Shown: piece after piece, positions 1-6,620 of the stretch | Layout of the letters: each line of letters opens with the position of its first letter | Numbering within the stretch: position 1 is the first letter of the stretch | Source: Desulfobacteraceae bacterium | GTDB taxonomy: Bacteria > Desulfobacterota > DSM-4660 > Desulfatiglandales > Desulfatiglandaceae | Length of the DNA: 8,478 nucleotides | Direction of reading: 5' to 3' | Assembly (NCBI GenBank): GCA_030632525.1 | Contig: DAOVUP010000040.1 | Location: 1-8,478, forward strand | The notes under the pieces: model-generated | What the model was told of the DNA's origin: nothing | Database searches by the model: none | What the model saw: the letters and a program-made list of their open reading frames with translations, nothing else | Translations under genes and position numbers: made by a program

Positions 1-1215
1 CATCCCCTTTTGGGGCCGGTCCTGAAAGAGACATTGGGGGTGATGGTGTTTCAGGAACAACTCAGCCAGGCTGCTATTCACTTAGCCGGCTTTGACCCTG
101 CCGAGGCCGATACCCTCAGAAAGACGGTAAGTAAAAAAAATAAGGGAAAAAAGCTCAGGGATTTTTACACCCGGTTTGTGCGGGGTGCCTCGGAGAGGGG
201 GGTCAGCCGGGGGGTGATAGAGGAGGTCTGGCAGATGATGATCGGCTTTGACGGGTACAGTTTCTGTAAACCGCATTCCGCCAGCTACACCATGGTGGCC
301 TACAAGTCCGCCTATCTCAGGGCCCATTACCCCGCAGAGTTCATGGCCTCGGTGATTTCCAACCACGGGGGCTATTACTCCACCCTCAGCTATATATCGG
401 AAGCGAGGCGTATGGGGCTTGAGGTTCTTCCCCCCGATATCAACCAGAGTGAAATCAAATATATCGGCAAGGACCGGCAAATACGGGTGGGTCTTATGCA
501 ATTGAAAGAGATCGCCCAAGAGGCTAAGGAGGCCATTATCCACACCAGGGTCAAAACCGGCCCCTTCATATCTCTTGAAGATTTCCTTAATCGAACCAGG
601 CCCCATGTCCATCTCCAGGATGTCAGGATCTTGATTAAAGGAGGCTGTTTTGACAACATTGCCCAAGGCATATCCAGACCCGGGCTTGTCTGGGAGGCGA
701 TTCGATTTTTCGCCCGGAAAGAGGAAAAAAAGGCGCCCGGACTTTTTGATCTTAGCAAAACTCCTGTGCGGACACCCCAACTAAAGCGGGATTGCCATAC
801 TCCGTACCCTAAGCATATCATGCTAAGGCATGAATCCGAGGTCTTTGGCTTTATTCTTTCGGTCCACCCCCTGACCCTTTGTGATGACATCTTGAAAGGC
901 CTCGATTATGTCCGTGCTGAGGACCTGCATTCTATGGTGGGTAGAGAGGTAACAACTATCGGATGGCCTGTCACCGGCAAGACCGTGCATACCAAGGAAG
1001 GCGATCCTATGAAATTCATCACTTTTGAGGACCTTACCGCTGTTTATGAGGCCGTATTTTTCCCCAAGGTGTACCACCGATTTTGTCATATGTTGAACAT
1101 AACGGGTCCATATATACTGAAAGGAAAGGTGGGAGAGACTTTCAACGCCATAAATATAACGGTAAGCAGGGTGGGATTTTTGGACAAAACTACCTGCCTT
1201 GCTGATTTTACTTGA
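1..1215 (+). CDS. dnaE: DNA polymerase III alpha subunit (DnaE family, short form), C-terminal part
   Basis: This is the 3' part of a replicative or repair DNA polymerase of the C family; the start lies before the window. The reading frame is open from base 1, beginning HPLLGPVLKET, so the TTG at base 10 is not the start. 404 residues are visible. Residues 14-110 carry the palm/fingers block typical of DnaE (VMVFQEQ, GYSFCKPHSASY, HYPAEFM). A helix-hairpin-helix region lies at about 160-220, a possible beta-clamp motif (GLFDL) at about 247-251, and an OB fold at about 314-390 (GDPMKFITFED). The protein ends directly after the OB fold, so the C-terminal tau-binding domain of full-length E. coli DnaE is absent. 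Short DnaE proteins of this kind include the DnaE2/ImuC mutagenesis polymerases and second DnaE copies in deltaproteobacteria. The family is certain. Whether it is the main replicase or an accessory error-prone copy cannot be settled, because imuA/imuB or lexA would lie upstream of the window. Confidence 0.93.
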   Translation, partial: HPLLGPVLKETLGVMVFQEQLSQAAIHLAGFDPAEADTLRKTVSKKNKGKKLRDFYTRFVRGASERGVSRGVIEEVWQMMIGFDGYSFCKPHSASYTMVAYKSAYLRAHYPAEFMASVISNHGGYYSTLSYISEARRMGLEVLPPDINQSEIKYIGKDRQIRVGLMQLKEIAQEAKEAIIHTRVKTGPFISLEDFLNRTRPHVHLQDVRILIKGGCFDNIAQGISRPGLVWEAIRFFARKEEKKAPGLFDLSKTPVRTPQLKRDCHTPYPKHIMLRHESEVFGFILSVHPLTLCDDILKGLDYVRAEDLHSMVGREVTTIGWPVTGKTVHTKEGDPMKFITFEDLTAVYEAVFFPKVYHRFCHMLNITGPYILKGKVGETFNAINITVSRVGFLDKTTCLADFT

Positions 1216-1242
1216 ATTTTGAAAAATATTCATATATATGAT
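1212..1242 (+). promoter_or_regulatory. Possible promoter for shc-hpnG
   Basis: TTGAAT (1212-1217), overlapping the dnaE stop codon, and TATGAT (1237-1242) are separated by 19 bases in an AT-rich stretch. The -10 box matches 5 of 6 consensus positions and the -35 box 4 of 6, but the spacer is long. A start at about 1249 would give a 5' leader of roughly 90 bases before shc. This is weak evidence. The rest of the 125-base gap between dnaE and shc shows no convincing terminator or other site. Confidence 0.25.
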
Positions 1243-1340
1243 TCACAGTGTTCTAACAGCAATATTTCCCCTGCTCTTTTCACTTCAAAGGGGCGATTAA
1301 AGACTGATGGCGCTATTTTTTATGATAACTGAGGTAATCG

Positions 1341-3431
1341 ATGAAACAGAGTATTCGCACAGCGTTTAAGGTCTTTACTAATCAAAAGAGAACTATCAGT
1401 CATAGCCAGCAACCTGACCCTATCCAAAAAAATGTAGTCAAAACACCAGGCCCGGCAACATCTCTGTTTACAGTTAAACGGCTCAATGAAGCTATTACCA
1501 AGGCCAAAGATCGGTTTTTGGCCATCCAGAACGCCAAAGGATATTGGGTCTTTGATCTGGAAGCAGACGCCACCATTTCGTCTGAATATATATTCCTCCA
1601 GAGGTTTTTAGGTCGCGAAATGCCCCACGATCTCAAGGAGGGAATGGGCCACTACATTCGCAACAGGCAGATTGAGAACGGCGGCTGGCCCCTCTACCAC
1701 GCGGGCGAAGCCAATATCAGCGCCTCGGTTAAGGCATATTTCGCCCTTAAGCAGTTAGGTGATTCGCCCGATGCACCACACATGGTTAAGGCGCGGGAGT
1801 TCATATTGGACCATGGGGGAGCGGCTAAGGTAAACGTCTTCACCCGCTTCACCTTAGCCCTGTTCGGCCAGATCCTCTGGAGAACAACCCCTGCCATGCC
1901 AATTGCGATCATGCTCTTGCCAAAATGGTTCTTTTTTCATCTCCAGAAGGTATCTTACTGGTCTCGGACCGTGATCGTACCCCTCCTCATTCTCAATGCC
2001 AAGCAACCCGTCTGTCATCTGAGACCGGACGAAGGCATACCGGAATTGTTTTTGGAACCTCCCCTGAAACTCCGTCACCTTGATCATCTCGTTCCGCGGA
2101 GTTTGAATAAGAATCTATTCATCTTCTTAGACCGCATTCTTAAAACAGTTGACCCCATGATCCCCTCAACCACACGGGAAAAGGCCATAAGGCTTGCTGA
2201 GAGCTGGACCGTTGAGAGAATGCAGGGCGAGGGAGGCATCGGCGCCATATTTCCTGCCATGGCCAACGCGGTAATGGCCCTCAGAGCTTTAGGTTATCCC
2301 GATGATCAGCCCGATTTTGTCCGCGGTCTCAAGGCGATAGACGACCTCGTCGTCACCCGGGGTCATGAAGCGTTCTGCCAGCCATGTGTCTCCCCTATTT
2401 GGGATACCTGTCTGAGCCTGTCGGCCTTGCTCGAGTCCGGTCTGCCACCGGACCATAATGCGGTTAAAAAGGCCACAGCCTGGCTTTTCAAAGAGCTGAT
2501 TACTCGCCCCGGAGATTGGGCCCACCGGGCTCCTGACCTGGAACCGGCAGGCTGGGCCTTTCAGTTTGAAAACAGTTTTTATCCTGACATTGATGACACG
2601 CCCATGGTTCTTATGTCTCTTCTCCGGGCCGGCGCACTGGATGAGGAAGAGTATAAGCAAAAAATCGCCAAGGCAGTAAACTGGGTCATCGGTATGCAGA
2701 GTTCCGACGGGGGATGGGGCGCCTTTGATATTGATAACAACTATTTCTATCTTAATAATATTCCCTTTGCCGATCATGGAGCACTTCTCGATCCCAGCAC
2801 CTCCGACCTCACGGGGCGGTGCGTAGAAATTCTCTCCATGTTAGGCTATGGCCATGATTTCCCGCCCATTGCCAAGGCACTCAAGTTTCTGCGCAAAGAA
2901 CAAGAAGAGTGTGGCGCCTGGTTCGGTCGGTGGGGTGTAAACTACATATACGGCACTTGGTCCGTACTCAAAGGCCTTGGGGCTTTAGGAGAAAACGCGT
3001 CCCAGCCCTACATTCGCAGAGCGGTTGAATGGTTGAAATCGTGCCAGAATTCAGATAATGGCTGGGGTGAAACAAGCCATTCATACTCTGACCCATCTAT
3101 TGGTGGCAATGGTAGGAGCACTCCATCCCAGACCGCATGGTCACTGTTAGGGCTTATGGCAGTGGGTGAAGTTAAGAGTTCTGCGGTCCAACGGGGTATT
3201 CACTATCTTCTTGGGACCCAAAACCAAGGGGTCTGGGAGGAGGAGGATTTTACAGGCACAGGTTTTCCCAGGGTTTTTTATCTACGCTACCACGGCTATT
3301 GCCAATTCTTTCCCCTCTGGGCTTTAAGTGAATACCGCAGGATTCGTACGGAAAAAATGACCCGTCAAAACGAGGTAAGTCTTGAACACCCAACAGATTT
3401 GCCCCTGCCCGTTTTAAAACAGAGACCATGA
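1341..3431 (+). CDS. shc: Squalene-hopene cyclase
   Basis: The protein (696 aa) catalyses cyclisation of squalene to hopene/diplopterol, the committed step of hopanoid synthesis, as a monotopic membrane enzyme. The catalytic DXDD motif is present as D416-I-D-D419, within YPDIDDTPM, and supplies the general acid that starts the cyclisation. Several QW repeats of the triterpene cyclase fold are visible: Q110..GGW116, Q453..GGWGAFD463, Q569..NGWGE577 and Q627..W632. The C-terminal signature GTGFPRVFYLRYHGY lies at about 638-652. The start is ATG with GAGGT five bases upstream (1331-1335), which is a good ribosome binding site. DXDD sits about 40 residues later than in the Alicyclobacillus enzyme (D374-D377), reflecting a polar N-terminal extension of about 40-45 residues. 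The stop overlaps the hpnG start. Length and motifs indicate an intact, functional gene. Confidence 0.97.
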   Translation: MKQSIRTAFKVFTNQKRTISHSQQPDPIQKNVVKTPGPATSLFTVKRLNEAITKAKDRFLAIQNAKGYWVFDLEADATISSEYIFLQRFLGREMPHDLKEGMGHYIRNRQIENGGWPLYHAGEANISASVKAYFALKQLGDSPDAPHMVKAREFILDHGGAAKVNVFTRFTLALFGQILWRTTPAMPIAIMLLPKWFFFHLQKVSYWSRTVIVPLLILNAKQPVCHLRPDEGIPELFLEPPLKLRHLDHLVPRSLNKNLFIFLDRILKTVDPMIPSTTREKAIRLAESWTVERMQGEGGIGAIFPAMANAVMALRALGYPDDQPDFVRGLKAIDDLVVTRGHEAFCQPCVSPIWDTCLSLSALLESGLPPDHNAVKKATAWLFKELITRPGDWAHRAPDLEPAGWAFQFENSFYPDIDDTPMVLMSLLRAGALDEEEYKQKIAKAVNWVIGMQSSDGGWGAFDIDNNYFYLNNIPFADHGALLDPSTSDLTGRCVEILSMLGYGHDFPPIAKALKFLRKEQEECGAWFGRWGVNYIYGTWSVLKGLGALGENASQPYIRRAVEWLKSCQNSDNGWGETSHSYSDPSIGGNGRSTPSQTAWSLLGLMAVGEVKSSAVQRGIHYLLGTQNQGVWEEEDFTGTGFPRVFYLRYHGYCQFFPLWALSEYRRIRTEKMTRQNEVSLEHPTDLPLPVLKQRP

Positions 3432-4201
3432 ATTTGACCATAGGCCTCGTCGTAGGGCTTCCGGCCGAGGCAAGGGCCCTGATAGGGTGCGGCCGATGGC
3501 AGCACGCTGAGGGACATCTGTTCCGGCGTTCCCGCCTCAATAACAGAACTCATCTTATCGTTGTGCGCTCAGGCTTAGGCATGGAAAACGCCTTTTTGGC
3601 CTCACAGTGGCTGATCGCAGAAGGTGTGGTCGCATTGGGCGTTTCAGGGGTTTCAGGAGGTCTGGACCCGGACCTTGAGCCCGGAGACCTGATTCTTGCT
3701 GACTCGATAATTCAAGAAAATGGCAACACGTGCCAACAGATTTGGGAAGGGAACTCTAAATTTGTCGAAATCTCTTATGCGGCACTAATCGCCAAAGGGA
3801 TCCCCGCATATCGCGGCGCAATCATTACAGTTCGGAAGGCGGTTCTTTCTGCCCGGAACAAACAAGCGCTCTTTACGAAAACCAACGCCTTGGCCGTGGA
3901 CATGGAAAGCGCTGCAGTAGCTGCGGTTGCCAATAACGCAGGTCTTCCCTTTTTTGCCCTACGCGCTGTGTGTGATGCAACAACCCGTTCAGTTCCCATA
4001 GAGATCTTTGACTGCCTCAACCAGGCAGGCCGCGTCCGGCTGCTCCATCTCTTCAGGATGCTTTTAATAAGGCCAGCCCTCGTTTCCGATCTCCTTCGCA
4101 CAAGAAAAGATTTTAATGCGGCTTTAGCCACCCTCGGACGCGCATGGCATACCCAAATCAGTAGCAGCCTGCCCGCCCTTCTTAAGAATACAGATCAATA
4201 A
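3428..4201 (+). CDS. hpnG: Hopanoid-associated phosphorylase/nucleosidase HpnG
   Basis: This 257-residue protein belongs to the nucleoside phosphorylase/MTA-SAH nucleosidase superfamily. In hopanoid producers HpnG removes adenine from adenosylhopane, leading to ribosylhopane and then bacteriohopanetetrol. Superfamily motifs seen are LPAE (11-14, probably contributing the MTAN E12-like acid), the glycine-rich phosphate/ribose region GVSGVSGGLDPDLEPGD (71-87), AVDMESAA (156-163; M159 and E160 would bind ribose and base) and VCDATTRS (181-188; D183 in the place of the base-protonating aspartate). The catalytic role of each residue is inferred from MTAN. The ATG start overlaps the shc stop in an ATGA (3428-3431), so the two genes are probably translationally coupled. 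No strong Shine-Dalgarno sequence is seen. The hpnG assignment rests mainly on the direct shc neighbour; a generic nucleosidase is the alternative. Confidence 0.9.
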   Translation: MNLTIGLVVGLPAEARALIGCGRWQHAEGHLFRRSRLNNRTHLIVVRSGLGMENAFLASQWLIAEGVVALGVSGVSGGLDPDLEPGDLILADSIIQENGNTCQQIWEGNSKFVEISYAALIAKGIPAYRGAIITVRKAVLSARNKQALFTKTNALAVDMESAAVAAVANNAGLPFFALRAVCDATTRSVPIEIFDCLNQAGRVRLLHLFRMLLIRPALVSDLLRTRKDFNAALATLGRAWHTQISSSLPALLKNTDQ

Positions 4202-4204
4202 AGA

Positions 4205-4231
4205 GTTACGAGCTGCTGGTCGGAGCGTAAC
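4205..4231. repeat. Short inverted repeat after hpnG
   Basis: GTTACG (4205-4210) is repeated inverted as CGTAAC (4226-4231) with a 15-base loop. It starts three bases after the hpnG stop codon. There is no T-run after it. It could be part of a composite structure with the next hairpin, or chance. Confidence 0.35.
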
Positions 4232-4235
4232 GGAG

Positions 4236-4254
4236 ATCCCGCGGGACGCGGGAT
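4236..4254. repeat. Strong G/C-rich hairpin between convergent genes
   Basis: ATCCCGCG (4236-4243) and CGCGGGAT (4247-4254) form a perfect 8-bp stem with a three-base loop (GGA). It lies between the hpnG stop and the stop of the opposing radical SAM gene, where it could slow or end transcription from both sides. Neither strand shows the T-run of a classical intrinsic terminator, so a REP-like element or an mRNA 3'-end stabiliser is equally possible. Confidence 0.55.
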
Positions 4255-4267
4255 TGCGGGTTGCAGG

Positions 4268-4323
4268 ATGAATTTCTTGTTTTCAGTCAACAACCATCAA
4301 TAATCAATCCCAAGAAATTTCAT
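4268..4323. repeat. Long inverted repeat with 31-base loop
   Basis: AATTTCTTG (4271-4279) pairs perfectly with CAAGAAATT (4311-4319). Past a single bulged T (4320), ATG (4268-4270) pairs with CAT (4321-4323), giving a 12-bp imperfect stem. The loop contains the motif TCAATAATCAATCC, which recurs in similar form in the spacer near 7748-7760. It begins 12 bases after the stop of the minus-strand radical SAM gene, so it would sit in that mRNA's 3' end. Confidence 0.5.
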
Positions 4324-4335
4324 GACGAGTATCTC

Positions 4336-5559
4336 CTAATCCGAGAGGTGCATCCATTCAAGGTAGTCAGGTTTTTCGGTATGGTGGATATAACAGGTGG
4401 GATCCTCGCCTAATGGATCGCCGGTTGCTGCATAGGCCTTGCCCCTGCAACCGCCGCAGATATACCGGTTAGCACAATCCCCGCACGCTCCCTTCAGCTG
4501 GTTGCGGTCGCGTAACTTGACGAAAATATCGCCATGTTTCCGGATTTCCCTTAAGGATTGCTCTCTAACATTTCCCCCGCTGATCGGAACAAAAGGACAG
4601 GTCCAAACATCACCGTTAGGCTTAACATATACCAGCCCCCAGCCAGCGGCGCAGCCGTGAAACAGTGTACGGGATGCCGTGGGCTTTGGGTCCTTATTGT
4701 CCCTTTTGAGCAGGTGGGGCCAGTATTGAGGCCCGGCCACCGGTTCCACTATGGTAACTGATTCCCTTTGCAACCTCCTTATGGTATTCATCAATTCGCG
4801 GTTTTGCCCTGGTGAGAGCGCCGAGTCCGCGATATTGCCGCCCCGTCCCATGGGTACGAGCTGATAGCAGAGCATGATGTCGGCATGGACTCCATGACAG
4901 AAATGTACGACATCCTCTAAGGTTGCGAGATTTTCCGTCATGGCGGTGTAGTTGAACTGAACGACCATCCCGGCCGCCTTACACGCCTCGATGGCCCGAA
5001 GCGCCAAGTCGAATGCCTGCGGGTTGCAGCGGATGTGATTGTGGATGTCCCTGTCTGTGGAGTCAAAGCTGACCGCAATGCCCTTGACCCCAAGTTTTTT
5101 CAGTTCAAGTGCCCTCTTTCGGTCAATGAGCGACCCGTTGGTGGCTATGACGTTGATCAGCCCCAGACTTTTACTGTAGCGCAAGAGATCGTCAATATCA
5201 GGACGGACAAGGGGCTCACCCCCTGTAAAGACGAGCATCTGGAAACGGCCCACATCCCTGACCTGCCGGATGAATTGATGGGCTTCCGAGGTTGTAAGCT
5301 CATCAGGCCCGGCCTTGCCGGACTTTGCGTGGCAATGCCGGCACGAAAAGTTGCATGCCTCGGTGACCTCCCAGACCGCATGATAGCCGAAACCAATGCA
5401 ACCCATACCGACCGATCCTGCCGCGACAGGAATGGAACGGAATGCACCATTAAAAAGCCAGGGGACAAAATGCCGCCACCCTGTAGTCTTTTTCAACAGG
5501 AGGGCAGACGCAAACTGGCGCACGAGGTTTTGGGGATATAGATAGGGTCGCAGGGTCAT
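4336..5559 (-). CDS. Radical SAM/SPASM domain protein, substrate unknown
   Basis: This 407-residue protein has two recognisable modules. The radical SAM core carries C69-X3-C73-X2-C76 (within CNFSCRHCHA) for the SAM-binding 4Fe-4S cluster, and GGEP at 113-116. The C-terminal SPASM domain has seven cysteines (C303, C321, C359, C362, C368, C371, C389), enough for two auxiliary clusters; the segment ICGGCRGKAYAATGDPLGED resembles the same region of the heme-pathway enzymes NirJ, AhbC and AhbD. About 60 residues precede the core and have no recognised domain. The ATG is three bases after the UbiA stop, so the two genes surely share an mRNA. Although the hopanoid operon is adjacent, this is not HpnH (no SPASM domain and a different N-terminus) and not HpnR (no B12-binding domain). 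It might modify a tetrapyrrole, a peptide or the product of the neighbouring prenyltransferase. The family is certain; the reaction is unknown. Confidence 0.9.
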   Translation of the reverse strand: MTLRPYLYPQNLVRQFASALLLKKTTGWRHFVPWLFNGAFRSIPVAAGSVGMGCIGFGYHAVWEVTEACNFSCRHCHAKSGKAGPDELTTSEAHQFIRQVRDVGRFQMLVFTGGEPLVRPDIDDLLRYSKSLGLINVIATNGSLIDRKRALELKKLGVKGIAVSFDSTDRDIHNHIRCNPQAFDLALRAIEACKAAGMVVQFNYTAMTENLATLEDVVHFCHGVHADIMLCYQLVPMGRGGNIADSALSPGQNRELMNTIRRLQRESVTIVEPVAGPQYWPHLLKRDNKDPKPTASRTLFHGCAAGWGLVYVKPNGDVWTCPFVPISGGNVREQSLREIRKHGDIFVKLRDRNQLKGACGDCANRYICGGCRGKAYAATGDPLGEDPTCYIHHTEKPDYLEWMHLSD

Positions 5560-5562
5560 AGC

Positions 5563-6495
5563 TCAGAAGACAACGATGATGCCAAGGGTTACGGCGACAA
5601 GCAGATTGAGCAGAATTCCCTGACCGCAAAGAGGCTCGACCTTTTTTTCCTCTTTCCATTGAGCAAGCAACCCCACTCTCACCGCAAGAGACAGAGAGAA
5701 AAGTACTACCGGCAAAGAGACAAACAGATAGACAAGATCCCATGCATGAAAAAAATGCCAGATCAGCAGAGTGGTGACGGCCACCAAAAAGGCCGCCACA
5801 CCGTAGACCTTTGCGGCGCGTTCCCTGCCCCATAGTACCACGAGATTTTTCTTCCCAACAGTCCTGTCCGGCTCATAGTCGGGAAACTCGTTAAAGAGTA
5901 TCACGTTAAAAATGGACAGGGCCAGGGGCGGGGCAAAGAGATAGGAATAGGGGGGGAATGTACCGGTGGCCGTTGCAAAGCCTGTGAACAGAGTTAGCCA
6001 GCCGTAACAGATGGCAATAAAGAACTCTCCTAAACCGCGCTTTGCTAATCTTACGGGTGGCAGGGAATAGATCAGGGCCGCAAGTCCCCCGAATACCCCT
6101 AAGCCAAGCAGTGCCCAGCTTGCGTGGATATAACTAATATATAACCCGCAAAGGGCTGCTCCGCACAGCAGTATGATCGCTAAGGTTCCTGCGGACCTCG
6201 GGGAAATAGAGCCGCCCGCCACCACCAGGGTGCCCCCCGAAAATCTGGTCCTCATATACTTGAGGGTCAGCAGATCTTCCTCTTTATCGCAAATTTCCCC
6301 GATCAGATAGCACGTAATACAGATGAAGAGAACTGCGATCAGGCCAAGGATCGAGGCTGTCCAGCTTATGGAATCACCACTCCTGTAGCCGACGAAGATC
6401 CCGGCGGCAAAAGGCATCAGGGCCACGGTGGTGAAGGGAAGCCGCATTACCGTAACCCAGTTGGTTATGGCGGATAAACTTTGAGCGTTTGTCAT
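5563..6495 (-). CDS. UbiA-family membrane prenyltransferase (MenA-like)
   Basis: Integral membrane enzyme of 310 residues that would transfer a polyprenyl chain from its diphosphate to an aromatic or other acceptor. Both Asp-rich motifs of the family are present in variant form: G66-E-I-C-D70-K-E-E-D74 and N202-E-F-P-D206-Y-E-P-D210. YSLPP (143-147) is a common UbiA sequence. About eight to nine hydrophobic segments are visible. FSGG at 85-88 and the second motif followed by R-TVGKKNL resemble MenA-type dihydroxynaphthoate prenyltransferases, but the acceptor cannot be read from sequence. The start is set at the ATG at 6493-6495 because AGGA (6505-6508) lies nine bases upstream; the longer in-frame ATG at 6546 has no ribosome binding site and would sit almost on the predicted transcription start. 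It is the first gene of a pair with the radical SAM gene. Confidence 0.9.
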   Translation of the reverse strand: MTNAQSLSAITNWVTVMRLPFTTVALMPFAAGIFVGYRSGDSISWTASILGLIAVLFICITCYLIGEICDKEEDLLTLKYMRTRFSGGTLVVAGGSISPRSAGTLAIILLCGAALCGLYISYIHASWALLGLGVFGGLAALIYSLPPVRLAKRGLGEFFIAICYGWLTLFTGFATATGTFPPYSYLFAPPLALSIFNVILFNEFPDYEPDRTVGKKNLVVLWGRERAAKVYGVAAFLVAVTTLLIWHFFHAWDLVYLFVSLPVVLFSLSLAVRVGLLAQWKEEKKVEPLCGQGILLNLLVAVTLGIIVVF

Positions 6496-6504
6496 GATTA
6501 TGTT

Positions 6505-6508
6505 TCCT
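6505..6508 (-). promoter_or_regulatory. Ribosome binding site of the UbiA gene
   Basis: AGGA on the minus strand, nine bases before the ATG at 6495. It supports this start over upstream in-frame ATGs at 6546, 6540 and 6531, none of which has a Shine-Dalgarno sequence. Confidence 0.6.
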
Positions 6509-6560
6509 AAAAAACCTTTGGATTTGCCCATAAGGATCATGGGCATGAAGTCGTAAAAAA

Positions 6561-6589
6561 ATATTAGGAACGAGCCCTCAGTGTGTCAA
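6561..6589 (-). promoter_or_regulatory. Sigma70-type promoter of the UbiA/radical SAM pair
   Basis: On the minus strand a perfect -35 box TTGACA (6589-6584) is followed after 17 bases by TAATAT (6566-6561), a 4-of-6 match to the -10 consensus. The predicted start of transcription is near 6554, giving a leader of about 58 bases before the UbiA ATG at 6495. It lies in the 125-base gap after the NUDIX gene, so the pair can be transcribed independently of that gene. Confidence 0.6.
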
Positions 6590-6620
6590 GGGAAAAGCGG
6601 TTTTATCTTGGAAAATTTGA

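Noticed and set aside
1268..1293. CCCC (1268-1271) and GGGG (1290-1293) as a terminator after dnaE
   Set aside because: Only four pairs plus one A/T pair form, with a large loop and no T-run.
1321..1326. TATGAT as a -10 box for shc
   Set aside because: Transcription would begin at about 1333, inside the shc ribosome binding site, and the only -35 candidate (TTAAAG, 1297-1302) is poor.
5035..5541. Open frame of 168 codons on the plus strand opposite the radical SAM gene
   Set aside because: It lies wholly antisense to a gene with clear motifs, has no ribosome binding site and its translation resembles no known protein. The same applies to 4439-4761 plus, 82-780 minus, 390-890 minus and 2289-2777 minus.
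4336..5559. Assignment of the radical SAM gene as hpnH or hpnR
   Set aside because: HpnH has no SPASM domain and HpnR has a B12-binding domain; this protein has a SPASM domain and no B12 domain.
6496..6546. Extended start of the UbiA gene at 6546
   Set aside because: No Shine-Dalgarno sequence, and it is about seven bases after the predicted transcription start. The ATG at 6495 has AGGA at nine bases.
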